A DNA stretch of 64,000 bases, from contig CALLKX010000014.1 of the NCBI GenBank assembly GCA_938083085.1, positions 124,001-188,000 of the forward strand, written 5' to 3'. The position numbers and the translations under genes were made by a program. The notes under the pieces are model-generated. The model did not search any database, was not told the DNA's origin, and was given only the letters and a program-made list of their open reading frames with translations. How positions within the stretch are numbered: position 1 is the stretch's first letter; each line of letters opens with the position of its first letter. This DNA is from an uncultured bacterium (lineage in GTDB: Bacteria > Planctomycetota > UBA1135 > GCA-002686595). This document shows positions 9,397 through 21,340 of the stretch, piece after piece.

Positions 9397-10175
9397 ATGA
9401 TGTGTAGCCGCGTGCTGAAGGCCTCAGACGTGTGGGCGCACCATACCCTCGGCGGTGACTTGCGAGACCTGCGCGGAGCGCCCAGCAGCTGAAACGGGGG
9501 CGCTGCCCGACGGCGCCCGGCCAGAGATCAAAGCCCCTTCCCTGTGGCGGTCGGCAGAGAACATGCCTGCAAGCCTCGAACGGTGGTCAGACCTGGCGCC
9601 CGTCGAGCCCCCTGCTCCCCCAGAGCTGGTCGTGCCCATCCCGGCCCAAGGGCCAATGCGCCCGGACGGACGGACCGAGCCCTGATGCAGAGGCCGCGCC
9701 CGCACCGCCAGGTGCGGTGCAGGTTGCGATCGAGGAGTGGCTGTGGAGAGGACGCCGTTCACGGGACTATCGATGGGCTGCGCGTGGCGAGATCGGGGAG
9801 GTCGCCGGGAGGAACAGCGTGGGGTCAGGAGTCACCGGAGGGGTCCGGCCTGTGGGAGAGGTCGTCCATGCCTCCCTGGCGGCTGGAACGATAACGTCGG
9901 GAGACTCGCCCGTGGCGAAGTTGCTGAGGCTCAGATCGAGGCGCAGGGCCCACGGGTTGTCGCCGCTCAGCGCGGGCCCCTATCGGCCGCACAGGCGCCG
10001 CTGGAAAACAAACTCCTGCGCGATGCCCTCCGGATAATGAGTGCAGGACGGGCGCGCCCTCGGGATGGTCAACGGTCCGGCTGCCCCCCCCACCTCGGGA
10101 CCCCGCCTGCACGCCCCCCTAGCGCTGAGAGGCCGCGTACGGCCCGCTTGACGCCGCGCCGGGAGGGCGCGACGG
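9397..10175. other. 779-nt stretch without a recognisable gene
   Basis: This lies between the stop of glmS and the start of rfbD, both on minus. Several open frames cross it on both strands but none gives a composition or motif I recognise. The best is a 76-codon GTG frame on plus at 9455-9685, which lacks a ribosome site and known features. It may be the promoter region of rfbD plus degraded sequence. There is no tRNA-like fold, insertion sequence or tandem array. Confidence 0.5.
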
Positions 10176-12032
10176 TCACTCGACGGTCACGCTCTTGGCG
10201 AGGTTTCGCGGCTTGTCGATATCGCAGCCGTGGATCTCGGCGATGTGGTACGAGATCAACTGGAGCGGGATCGTGTTGAGAATCGGCGAGAGCCACTCCG
10301 AGGTGCGCGGCACCGGGACATAGGAGTCCGCGATGGCGTGGCTGGCCCCGTCGGAGCCGACGCTGACCGTCACCCCGCCGCGCGCCTTCACCTGCTCGAT
10401 GTTGGAACGCGTCTTCTCGGCCACCGGCCCCTCGGCGTTGACAACCAGGACCGCCATCCCCGGGTCGATGAGCGCAATAGGACCGTGCTTCATCTCCCCC
10501 GCGGCGTACCCCTCGGCGTGGACGTAGGCGATCTCCTTGAGCTTGAGGGCGCCCTCCAGCGCCACCGGGAAGTTCACCCCTCGCCCGAGGAACAGGAACC
10601 CGCGGGCACCCGCATGGGTCCTCGCCGCGTCTCGGGTCCGGGCCACGGACTCCTGCGTGAGCAGCGACTCCACCTTGGGCCGAAGCTCCGAGAGTTCGGT
10701 GAGCAGCGCCCGGCCCTCGTCCTCCGACATGGTCCCGCGACTGCGTGCGATACGGACTGCCAGGAGCACCGCGGCCGTGAGCTGTGCGGTGAACGCCTTC
10801 GTGCTCGCGACTCCGATCTCTGGCCCGGCGTGGGTCAGGATCGTCGCCTCAGATTCGCGCACCTGGGACGACCCGGCCACGTTGCAGATCGAGGCCACCC
10901 GCGCCCCGAGCTCCCTTGCGAGACGCGTGGCCCCGAGGGTGTCTGCCGTCTCGCCCGACTGGGTGATCGCGAGCGCCACGGTGCCCGGCGCGACCCGAGG
11001 CGAGCGATAGCGGAACTCCGAGGCGAAGTCGAACTCCACCGGCAGGCCCGCGAGCCCCTCGATCAAGTAGCGGGCGATCTGGCCAGCGTGCAGCGCCGTT
11101 CCGCAGCCGAGGATCTGGATACGCTCGATCGAATTGCAGAACGCGTCGTCGAAGGCGCCTCCTTCAAAGCGAACGTCTCCCGACGCCAGGTCGATGCGGT
11201 CGATGCAGGTCCGCTCGATCACGTCCGGCTGCTCGTGGATCTCCTTGAGCATGTAATGCGGGTAGCCGCCGCGACCCGAATCCGAGGGGTCCCACTCGAC
11301 CTCCCGAGACGGGCGCTCGACCACGTCTCCTGCGGCATCCGTGACCGTGAGGCGGCCAGGCTCCAGCTGCGCGAGGTCTCCGTCTTCGAGGTAGACCACT
11401 TGTCGGGTATGCGGGACGAGGCCGAGGACGTCCGAGGAGAGGAAGCCCCCGTCCTCGGTGGTGCCCACGACGAGCGGCGGCCCCTGCCGCATGGCCAGGA
11501 GGCAGGTCCCGTCGTCGGTGGTCGCGAGTACAGCGATGGCGTAGTAACCGGAAACCCTCCCGAGGGCCCGCCGCATGGCGCGCATCAGGGCGGCTTGATC
11601 CGTGCCCTCCTCGGCCCAGGTTTGGTCAATGAGCCGGGCGAGGACCTCCGTGTCGGTCTCGGAAAGGAAGGACTCGCCGCCCTCGAGGAGCTCGCGCTTG
11701 AGCAGCGCGTAGTTCTCGATGATGCCGTTGTGGACCACCGCGACCCGCCCCGACGCGCCCTGATGCGGGTGAGAGTTGACGTCACTGGGGACCCCGTGGG
11801 TCGCCCAGCGGGTGTGCCCGATCCCCGCGAGCCCGCCGCTCAGCCCCCCGTCCTCGAGGGCTTCCTCGAGGTTCGAGAGCCGACCGCGCCGCTTGCGCAC
11901 GCGCAGCTCACCGTCGATCACCGCCGCGATGCCGGCGCTGTCGTAGCCGCGATACTCGAGGACCGAGAGCCCCTGGACCAGCCCCGGGACCACGTCCCCA
12001 CTTGCCACGTAGGCGCCAACGATTCCACACAT
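10176..12032 (-). CDS. glmS: glutamine--fructose-6-phosphate aminotransferase (isomerising)
   Basis: A 618-residue enzyme that makes glucosamine-6-phosphate, the entry to UDP-GlcNAc for peptidoglycan and exopolysaccharide. The N-terminal class II amidotransferase domain starts MCGIVGAY (Cys2 nucleophile), with HTRWATHG near 72-79 and NGIIENY near 99-105. Two SIS domains follow, with the phosphosugar loop SQSGETADT near 349-357 in the first and an SIS block ending KPRNLAKSVTVE. Length and C-terminus are canonical. It starts 16 nt after the UDP-glucuronate decarboxylase stop in the same direction. Confidence 0.97.
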   Translation of the reverse strand: MCGIVGAYVASGDVVPGLVQGLSVLEYRGYDSAGIAAVIDGELRVRKRRGRLSNLEEALEDGGLSGGLAGIGHTRWATHGVPSDVNSHPHQGASGRVAVVHNGIIENYALLKRELLEGGESFLSETDTEVLARLIDQTWAEEGTDQAALMRAMRRALGRVSGYYAIAVLATTDDGTCLLAMRQGPPLVVGTTEDGGFLSSDVLGLVPHTRQVVYLEDGDLAQLEPGRLTVTDAAGDVVERPSREVEWDPSDSGRGGYPHYMLKEIHEQPDVIERTCIDRIDLASGDVRFEGGAFDDAFCNSIERIQILGCGTALHAGQIARYLIEGLAGLPVEFDFASEFRYRSPRVAPGTVALAITQSGETADTLGATRLARELGARVASICNVAGSSQVRESEATILTHAGPEIGVASTKAFTAQLTAAVLLAVRIARSRGTMSEDEGRALLTELSELRPKVESLLTQESVARTRDAARTHAGARGFLFLGRGVNFPVALEGALKLKEIAYVHAEGYAAGEMKHGPIALIDPGMAVLVVNAEGPVAEKTRSNIEQVKARGGVTVSVGSDGASHAIADSYVPVPRTSEWLSPILNTIPLQLISYHIAEIHGCDIDKPRNLAKSVTVE

Positions 12033-12048
12033 GTCTTGGCTCTGGCGC

Positions 12049-13008
<960 letters not shown>

Positions 13009-13097
13009 GTGCTGGGTGTGGGCGGTGAAGCGCCCGATGGAGGACGGCCGAGGCGTTGGCTGGCGGCGCGAGTGAGGTTGGAGTTCCACGCTCTTCG

Positions 13098-13940
13098 CTA
13101 CCGGTCGCTGCCGGCGGGTCCGAGGGACTCGAGGCGGACCTCGTCACCCGGCTCGAGCTCCAGTCGAAGGCCGAGACTCTCGACTTCGCTGGTGCCCGTA
13201 GCACGCAGGACGGTCCCCGAGCCCGAAGAGAGCACCTCGACCTGGCCGCGCAGCGCGATCCGCCCCACGGGCGACTCCACGGCGCGGGTCGAGGGGTCCA
13301 GCTCAAAGGGGTTCGAGAAGTCGCTGAGGAGCGCAAGCTCGACGGTCTCGCTCGGCTCGAGGCGAATGACCTCGTCGCGGTAGTCCACGCGACCGACCTG
13401 GTTGGAGCGATTCCGCACCCGGATGAGGCGGTTATGAATGCTCTCGACCCAGAACGGTCCGGACGAGCCCTCAAGGATCGCTCCCCCGGGGAGCTCCACT
13501 TGGCCGGACTCCCCGAAGCTCACCGAGGCATCGGTCACGTCCAGCAGGGTGAAGACCGGCTCCCGCCGGCTCTCTGAACCAACGACGCCGGTGCCCCGTC
13601 CGTGAAGCGCCACCTGGGTGTCGCCGGGAAGCAGAACCTCGGCGTAGCCCTCGGGACCAGCGAAGACCCACGAGCCCGCAGGGATCAGCGTCCGCTTCTC
13701 GTAGAAAGAGAGGTCGTAGACTGAATTCGTCTCTGCGAGCCGCACCCGCACCGGGTCCGAGTGGCGAATCACGAAGGCCTCTTCGGAGCCGCGCCGGAAG
13801 GACGACTTGGCCCCCTCAGGCAGTGGATTGCTCTGCGGGGTCAACATCCCCGGGTACTTCTGGGTGTCGAGAAAGCACCCGCTCAGACCCGCCGCGAGGA
13901 CCGCGGAGAGCAGGGGGAGACGAAGCGGGGAGGGGATCAT
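13098..13940 (-). CDS. uncharacterised lipoprotein
   Basis: A 280-residue protein with a type II signal: hydrophobic stretch from residue 6 and lipobox LSGC with Cys22. The rest is predicted beta-rich, with alternating hydrophobic/charged strands such as [20 protein letters not shown] and [17 protein letters not shown]. This resembles FecR-like or sandwich folds, but no family signature is clear. It lies 28 nt after the accC stop and 89 nt before the UDP-glucuronate decarboxylase start, same strand. Probably an envelope protein of unknown function. Confidence 0.7.
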   Translation of the reverse strand: MIPSPLRLPLLSAVLAAGLSGCFLDTQKYPGMLTPQSNPLPEGAKSSFRRGSEEAFVIRHSDPVRVRLAETNSVYDLSFYEKRTLIPAGSWVFAGPEGYAEVLLPGDTQVALHGRGTGVVGSESRREPVFTLLDVTDASVSFGESGQVELPGGAILEGSSGPFWVESIHNRLIRVRNRSNQVGRVDYRDEVIRLEPSETVELALLSDFSNPFELDPSTRAVESPVGRIALRGQVEVLSSGSGTVLRATGTSEVESLGLRLELEPGDEVRLESLGPAGSDR

Positions 13941-13968
13941 CAGTGGGGGTGGAATTGCTTTCCCGGAG

Positions 13969-15362
<1,394 letters not shown>

Positions 15363-15363
<1 letters not shown>

Positions 15364-15833
15364 CAGCGCGTCTTGACGAGGAAGAGGGGCTGTCCGTATT
15401 CCACAGGCTCGCCGTTCTCGACGAGGATCTCGACGATCTCACCGGAGCACTCGGCCTTGATCTCGTTCATCACCTTCATGGCCTCGATGATGCAGACGAC
15501 GCTCTCATCTCCGATGCGGTCCCCCACAGCGGTGAACGGGTCGGTGTCGGGGGACGGCGAGGCGTAGAACGTCCCGATCATCGGCGACGTCACCTCCTCC
15601 ATCCCTGCGGCGCGCGCTGGCGCCTCGGTGGACGTCCCTTCGCCGCTCCCGGACGGAGCCGGGCCAGGCGCCGTCGCCCCGGGCATCATCATGACCGAAG
15701 GCTGGGCGTAGCTCCCAGAGGGGCCGCGGCGGAGGTGCACTCGGAGGCCGGCCTTGTCGTCCTCGATCTCGAGTTCGTCGACCTCGCCTCGCTCCATGAT
15801 GCGGACGAGGTTGCGGATGAGTTTCAGATCCAT
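15363..15833 (-). CDS. accB: acetyl-CoA carboxylase, biotin carboxyl carrier protein
   Basis: A 156-residue carrier. The start at 15833 ([16 protein letters not shown]) is chosen because the conserved N-terminal helix begins there; the frame is open further upstream without family similarity. A Pro/Ser/Gly-rich linker (about 50-75) leads to the biotinyl domain with EAMKVMNEI, Lys120 being the biotinylation site. The canonical EAMKMMNEI has one substitution. It is coupled to accC by a TGATG overlap. Confidence 0.95.
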
Positions 15834-16068
15834 GTGATCTCGGGGGCCGCTTCGAGGGCCCTCGGGTTGTTGACTGGCGGCGGGTAGGTGCTTGCGAAGA
15901 CAGGGCGACCGACGTCGACCGCCGCGATCGCGGCTGTCCCACCCCACCATAGCGCCCCCCGCAGCGCGGATCTGCCCCCTGGCCACGAGCAATCGCAGCT
16001 CGCCCCCCCCCCCAGAGGGCCACCCGGCGGAGCAGGACGGCCACTGAGCCGCCCCTCCGCGGGGCACC

Positions 16069-16605
16069 TCACCCCCCCTCGCGGACCCAGCGCCCGCTCT
16101 TCCCCCCGGACTTCTCGAGGAGCTCGACCGCCCCCACGGAGATGGCCTTGGAGGCCCCCTTGGTCATGTCGTAGACGGTCAGAGCGGCGATGGAGGCTCC
16201 CACCATGGCCTCCATTTCAACCCCTGTGGGCCCGGTACAGCGGGCCTCACAAGTGACGGCGAGGCTGTCGGGCCCGACCGCTGCGAACTGGATGTCGACG
16301 ACGTCCAGCCCCAGGGGATGACACATGGGGATCAGGTCCCCCGTGCGCTTCGCTGCCATGACCCCTGCCACCCGTGCCACCTCCTCGATCGGGCCCTTGG
16401 GCCCTCCACCCGCCATGACAACCTCGAGCAGCCCGGGGGGAAACTCCACGGAGGCTCGTGCGAGAGCGCGGCGCTCCGTCGCAGCCTTACCCGAGACATC
16501 GACCATCCTCGCCCGCGCGCCATCGGGCCCCGCCGCGATATGCGACAAGCTGCCCGGGCCCGCCCCCGCGGCGGCGCCGTCTGCCCTGCTGTCTTGCTCG
16601 TCCAT
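16069..16605 (-). CDS. moaC: cyclic pyranopterin monophosphate synthase
   Basis: A 178-residue molybdenum-cofactor enzyme that closes the cyclic phosphate of precursor Z after MoaA. Family motifs are MVDVSGK at 34-40, [13 protein letters not shown] at 86-98, GVEMEAM at 128-134 and DMTKGASKA from 146. The first 20 residues are a low-complexity lead-in, but the segment from LSHI is usual, so translation must start upstream of MVDVS. No other moa gene is nearby; accB starts 235 nt downstream. Confidence 0.94.
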   Translation of the reverse strand: MDEQDSRADGAAAGAGPGSLSHIAAGPDGARARMVDVSGKAATERRALARASVEFPPGLLEVVMAGGGPKGPIEEVARVAGVMAAKRTGDLIPMCHPLGLDVVDIQFAAVGPDSLAVTCEARCTGPTGVEMEAMVGASIAALTVYDMTKGASKAISVGAVELLEKSGGKSGRWVREGG

Positions 16606-16799
16606 GACCGTTCTCGGTGGTTTGATTTACGTCTCGAGGCGTCCCCCGCGCCAATTGCACGGCCTGGGAATCGTAGAGTCGGGGCCGCGCGGGCGTCTAT
16701 CGCTCGCGCTGGCACATCCCGAACGACGATACTGGAACGAGCGTTCTCACTGGCCGCCTGGTTTTTTTCGCACGGGGCCTCCCTCAACTCCATCTCCGC

Positions 16800-19322
16800 A
16801 TGCTCCTCAGCGCCCTCCTCTGCCTCCCTGCCCTCCTGGGGCCCGCCTCCCAGCCGATGACGGCCTCCGCGCTCGCCGCGGGTCCGACGGCCCGTCAGGA
16901 CGAGGTGGACCTGATCCTGGACGATCGGCTGGAGGCCATCCGCAGCATGGACGCGAGCGCCATCTGGCGCGAGGCCGCCAGGGTCGGGGGCCTTCTGGAC
17001 GAGGAACTTGGCGCCGCGATGGACGCAAAGCTGGACGCGCGCCTGCGTGCCGGCGAGGAGGACCCGCGGCGCCTGCTGTTCATGGTCACCCTGCGCCTCG
17101 ACGGGGATGACGTGGACCACGGTCTCCTCGCCAACGCCGCCACGGGGGCCCTCGACGCCCAAGATCAGGACCTCGCCCGGGCCGCGGCTGATCTCCTGGG
17201 GGCCATCGCGCCCGAGATCTCCGACCGCGATGCCAAGGTCGAAGCCGCAGAGAAGGTCCTTCAACGCGCCGGCGGCAAGGGCTCGATCGAGCTCCGCGTG
17301 GCGTGCGCGATCGCCGCGACCCGGCTGGGACGCGGCTCACAGATCGCCTCCGCCCGGAGAGTCCTCGGCTCCTTCCTGGAGAGCTCCGACCCCAACCTCC
17401 GCGCAGCGGGCGCCCTCGGGTTCGCCGAGATCGGCGCGGTCGAGGAGGTCGACGGCGTCGAGGACGAGCTCGCGAGGCTGTCGCAGCTCCCCGGCGAGTC
17501 AGGGCGGCTCTCCCGTGCCTATCTTGAGCAGCTGCGCCAGGACCGCTTCTACGAGTCCCGCCTCCGCCGCATGCGCCGGGACGAGGGCAACCGCCGCCTC
17601 GGCGGGAATCTGCCCAACGACCTCGCTCGGATCGAGCGGCTGATCGCCCTGATCCAGGAGCTCCACCTCGAGGGCGACAAGGTGGATCGTGAGGCCTTAC
17701 TCGAGGCCGCCATGCAGGGCATGCTCAAGCGCTTGGACCGACACTCGTCCTACTTCTCTTCGGAGTCCTACGAGAAGTTCGAGCAGGACCTCGAGGCGGA
17801 GTACGGCGGCATCGGCGCGTACGTTCAGAACGATCCGGACGACGGGCTGTTCACCATCACCCGGCCCATCTACTCGGGACCCGCGTACCGCGCGGGGCTC
17901 GGGACCGACGACAAGATCGTCCGCATCGGCGATTGGCCCACCGTGGGCGAGCCCACGGAGGAGGTCATCAAGCGGCTCAAGGGCAAGCCCGGGACCGACG
18001 CAGAGCTCTTCATCTGGCGTCGTGGCATGGACGCGGGGCTGATCGATCGCCCCACCGAGGCGATGAAGGTCACGGTGGAGCGCGCTCAGATCAGCATCCC
18101 CTCCGTTCACAGCCAGCTGCTCCCCGGCGACATCGGGCTCGTCGAGCTTCAGACCTTCAGCCGTAACGCGGCCAAGGACGTCTACGAGGCGATCCGCAAG
18201 CTGACCCGCGAATCCGGCAAGGAGGAGCTCAACGGCGTCATCCTTGACCTTCGGAACAACACCGGAGGGCTCCTGACCCAGGCTCGCGAGGTCGCAGACC
18301 TCTTCCTCCCGGAGAAGCAAACGGTGGTGAAGACCGAGAGCCGCTTCCGGGACGCCAAGGTGTTCCAGACCAGGATGCCCGCGATCATCCCCGAGGACAT
18401 CCCGGTGGCGGTCCTGATCAACCGCTTCTCCGCCTCGGCCTCGGAGATCGTCTCCGGCGCCCTCCAGGACCTCGGGCGGGCGACGCTCGTGGGCCAGCGC
18501 TCCTTCGGGAAGGGCTCGGTTCAATCCTTGATCCCGCTCGCGCCCGAGCGCGATGACGAGTACGGCGATGAGAACCGCAACGGTCGACGCGACAACTGGG
18601 AGCCGATCACACGGGACTTCGACGAGGACGGGGAGTTCGACTACGCGCCCCGGATCAAGCTGACCATCGAACGCTACCTGCTGCCCCTGGGCCGCTCGAT
18701 CCACAGGGAGCTCGACGAGGAGGGGAACATCCTGTCCGCCGGCGGCGTGTCCCCGGACCTGGAGGTCGAGCCCCGTCGCCGGGAGTCCTGGCGCCTGCTC
18801 GAGATGCGCCGTGTTCAGGACACGCGCGCACTGCGCGAGTGGGTTCAGGAGCGATTCGACGAGGACCCGGAGACCATGGGCGAGCTCGCGTTCTGCGACT
18901 TTGACAACCCTGAGCTCTACCCTGGGTTCGACGACCTCTACGGCTCCCTGGACACGTCACTCTCGGACGAGGACGTTCGCTTCCTGCTGCGGATTGACGT
19001 CCGTCGCCGCTTCCAGGACCTCCGTGGCAGCGCCCTCCCCATGGGTGACTTCGCCGAGGACCTCCAGCTCCAGGCGGCCATCGAGGATGTCCTCGCGAAG
19101 CGGGACCAGAGCCCGGACCAGATCCCGGAGTACGAGGCCACCTTCGAGGACCGTGACGCCGTAGGAGAGCGGATCGCCGGTGCGCCGGCCAAGCCCCGGT
19201 CCACCGAGCTGCAGCGAGCGCGCGAGCTGATGGCGCCCACCGAGGAGGGTGGCACCCTGAGCCCCGAGACCCTGAAGGAGCTGAGGGACATCCTGAACGG
19301 GCTGGACGAAGGGGGGCGCTAG
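16800..19322 (+). CDS. S41 C-terminal processing peptidase with N-terminal HEAT-like region
   Basis: An 840-residue secreted or periplasmic serine protease. A signal peptide covers about the first 28 residues. Residues about 40-270 form an alpha-helical region resembling HEAT repeats, which is unusual for the family. A PDZ domain spans roughly 330-410 (EAEYGGIGAYV to WRRG). The S41 core has NRFSASASEIVSG and FGKGSVQ; by spacing Ser546 and Lys571 match the Ser/Lys dyad of the Tsp/CtpA family, which lies 25 residues apart. A long C-terminal extension (about 650-840) has no recognised domain. Likely role: cutting or maturation of envelope proteins. It is divergent from moaC, with about 195 nt between. 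Confidence 0.9.
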   Translation: MLLSALLCLPALLGPASQPMTASALAAGPTARQDEVDLILDDRLEAIRSMDASAIWREAARVGGLLDEELGAAMDAKLDARLRAGEEDPRRLLFMVTLRLDGDDVDHGLLANAATGALDAQDQDLARAAADLLGAIAPEISDRDAKVEAAEKVLQRAGGKGSIELRVACAIAATRLGRGSQIASARRVLGSFLESSDPNLRAAGALGFAEIGAVEEVDGVEDELARLSQLPGESGRLSRAYLEQLRQDRFYESRLRRMRRDEGNRRLGGNLPNDLARIERLIALIQELHLEGDKVDREALLEAAMQGMLKRLDRHSSYFSSESYEKFEQDLEAEYGGIGAYVQNDPDDGLFTITRPIYSGPAYRAGLGTDDKIVRIGDWPTVGEPTEEVIKRLKGKPGTDAELFIWRRGMDAGLIDRPTEAMKVTVERAQISIPSVHSQLLPGDIGLVELQTFSRNAAKDVYEAIRKLTRESGKEELNGVILDLRNNTGGLLTQAREVADLFLPEKQTVVKTESRFRDAKVFQTRMPAIIPEDIPVAVLINRFSASASEIVSGALQDLGRATLVGQRSFGKGSVQSLIPLAPERDDEYGDENRNGRRDNWEPITRDFDEDGEFDYAPRIKLTIERYLLPLGRSIHRELDEEGNILSAGGVSPDLEVEPRRRESWRLLEMRRVQDTRALREWVQERFDEDPETMGELAFCDFDNPELYPGFDDLYGSLDTSLSDEDVRFLLRIDVRRRFQDLRGSALPMGDFAEDLQLQAAIEDVLAKRDQSPDQIPEYEATFEDRDAVGERIAGAPAKPRSTELQRARELMAPTEEGGTLSPETLKELRDILNGLDEGGR

Positions 19323-19722
19323 GGCTGAAGCCCGGCCAGGAATGACCCGTCGGCGGGGGAGGCTGCGCCGCCCTGCGGATCGGTCACCTCTGGCTGCGGT
19401 GCACCGCGTGCCCTCCGCGGCCACCCCCGAGCTCCTCCGCTTCACCCCGCGGCTCCCTCCGCCTTCGGCAAGGGCGCCTGCGGCAGGGGCGCGTGCGGCA
19501 GGGACGCGTGCGGCAGGGGCGCCGGCGGAAGAGGCTGGCGAGTGAGCCAACCGTCACGCCCGCCTGGGTGGATAGCCCCGCCCCTCACCGGCTTTCCTGC
19601 ACGGGTGACTGCGCTGGAGGTCGGTTGAGAATAATCTTCTCCCACCAACGGAGCCCCCTTCGGCTCATCGCTCGCGGTCCGCGAGGCCGATGAAGGAGGC
19701 ATAGGTCACTCGCCTTCCCCCG
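19323..19722. other. 400-nt intergenic region with a 15-bp tandem array
   Basis: This lies between the S41 protease and the glycosylphosphotransferase, both on plus. It holds the four-copy 15-bp repeat listed separately and a more AT-rich stretch at about 19625-19645 (GAGAATAATCTTCTCCC) that may be part of a promoter. No gene is recognisable. Confidence 0.5.
19468..19527. repeat. tandem repeat, 15 bp x 4
   Basis: Four consecutive 15-mers with consensus GCAGGGGCGCGTGCG differ at one to three positions each. They lie outside recognised genes. No spacers separate the copies, so this is a slippage-type minisatellite, not a CRISPR array. Confidence 0.9.
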
Positions 19723-21333
19723 ATGCTGCGCGTACTACAGCACTACTTCCCCGTCCGCACGTTCCTCCTCGTCACCGTGGAGGCGCTGCTGCTCTACGCC
19801 GTCATGACGGCGGGAATGACTCAGCACCTGTGGGACCTGCTGACCGATCCGGCCAGCAGCGGGCCGAGGGACCGAGCGGTGGCGCAGGCGCTGACCCGAG
19901 AGAGCCTCCTCCCCAAGGACGCCGCCTATCGCGCGGCCTTCTCTGCCGGGCTCGTCACGCTCACCTACCTGCTCTCCATCGGGATCAACCGACTCTACGA
20001 GTTCCAGATCTCGGCCTCGCGCTATGAGCGCGCCTCCAGGTTTGTGGAGTCCGCGGGCATCGGTATCGCGCTGTCCACGGCGCTGGTGATCGTCAGCCAC
20101 CTGCTCGGCGCCGACGTGGTCTACACCTTCCCCGGCCTGGCCCTTTCGCAGAAGATCCAGGTGCTGATCGCCACGAGCGCTGCGGGCTTCGGGCTGCTCT
20201 ACCTCGAGCGCTTCGCCTACCACGCCTTCGTCCGTCGCGCCGACCTCGACGTCAGGATGCTGATCCTTGGCTCGAAGGGTCCTGCGCACGCCCTCGCAAA
20301 CCAGGTCCTCGCCCACCCCGAGGCCGGCTTCAGAGTGGTGGGCCTGGTCCCCGAACCGGAGTCCCCCTCCCGGAGGCGCCGAGCAGACCAGCTGGAGTCC
20401 CCCATCATGGCCTCCGAGGACAAAGCCTCCGAGGCTTCGAGGTCCCTCGTGTTTCACGGGGTCGACATCCTCAGCCACGAGCAGAGCCTCTCGGACGCCG
20501 CCAGCGCGCGCGCGCCCGGCGAGGAGACCCTCCCGGAGCTCCTCAAGAAGCTCCGCATCGAGATGATCGTGGTCGCCCTCGAGGACCGCCGCCTGACCCT
20601 GCCGATCGAGGACCTGCTCCGTGCACGCCTCGCAGGCGTCGAGGTCCGCGAGCGAGAGGAGGTCTATGAACAGGTCACGGGGCGGATCGCCGTCGCGGCC
20701 ATGCGCCCCTCCTACCTGATCTTCAACGAGGGCTTCCGCCGTCACCCCTTCGCTGCGCTCCTCAAGCGCATCAACGATGTCGTCGTCGCGGCCGTGATGC
20801 TGCTGCTGCTCTGGTGGGTGATGGCCATCGTCGCCATCGTCGTGCGCCTGACCTCTCCCGGGCCAATCCTCTTCACCCAGGAGCGCGTGGGCCAGGACGG
20901 ACGCCCGTTCGTCCTCATGAAGTTCCGCTCCATGCGCGCCGACGCAGAGAAGCTGAGCGGGCCGGTGTGGGCCTCCGAGGACGACCCCCGCATCACGCGC
21001 TTCGGGGGCTTCATGCGCAAGACGCGCCTCGACGAGCTCCCCCAGCTCTTCAACGTCCTATCCGGCTCGATGTCTCTGGTCGGCCCCCGCCCGGAGCGGC
21101 AGCACTTCGTCGATCAACTGGCCGCGCGGATCCCGTACTTCCGGTTGCGCCACATCGTGAAGCCTGGGGTCACGGGTTGGGCCCAGACGAACTACCCGTA
21201 TGGAAACACGGAAGAAGACGCGCTCCACAAGCTCCAATACGATCTGTTCTACATCAAGAACTACAGCGTCCTGTTCGACCTCTCGATCTTGATCTCGACC
21301 ATCAAGACGGTCGTCCTTCGTCGCGGCACCTGA
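19723..21333 (+). CDS. polyprenyl glycosylphosphotransferase (initiating sugar transferase)
   Basis: A 536-residue membrane enzyme that loads the first sugar-1-phosphate onto undecaprenyl phosphate to start exopolysaccharide repeat synthesis. Four to five membrane segments in the first 180 residues and a Rossmann-like CoA-binding region (about 185-300) precede another membrane hairpin near 350 and the bacterial sugar transferase domain (about 345-536) with MKFRSMR, RLDELPQLFNVL, LVGPRPER and GVTGWAQ. The architecture fits the WbaP/EpsB-like class of exosortase-A loci. It is 10 kb from the export operon and on the other strand. Confidence 0.9.
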   Translation: MLRVLQHYFPVRTFLLVTVEALLLYAVMTAGMTQHLWDLLTDPASSGPRDRAVAQALTRESLLPKDAAYRAAFSAGLVTLTYLLSIGINRLYEFQISASRYERASRFVESAGIGIALSTALVIVSHLLGADVVYTFPGLALSQKIQVLIATSAAGFGLLYLERFAYHAFVRRADLDVRMLILGSKGPAHALANQVLAHPEAGFRVVGLVPEPESPSRRRRADQLESPIMASEDKASEASRSLVFHGVDILSHEQSLSDAASARAPGEETLPELLKKLRIEMIVVALEDRRLTLPIEDLLRARLAGVEVREREEVYEQVTGRIAVAAMRPSYLIFNEGFRRHPFAALLKRINDVVVAAVMLLLLWWVMAIVAIVVRLTSPGPILFTQERVGQDGRPFVLMKFRSMRADAEKLSGPVWASEDDPRITRFGGFMRKTRLDELPQLFNVLSGSMSLVGPRPERQHFVDQLAARIPYFRLRHIVKPGVTGWAQTNYPYGNTEEDALHKLQYDLFYIKNYSVLFDLSILISTIKTVVLRRGT

Positions 21334-21340
21334 TCCCTCC

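Noticed and set aside
9455-9685. 76-codon GTG frame with a moderately protein-like translation
   Set aside because: No ribosome site, no family similarity, and overlapping frames on both strands are equally open; kept only as a note for the gene-free stretch.
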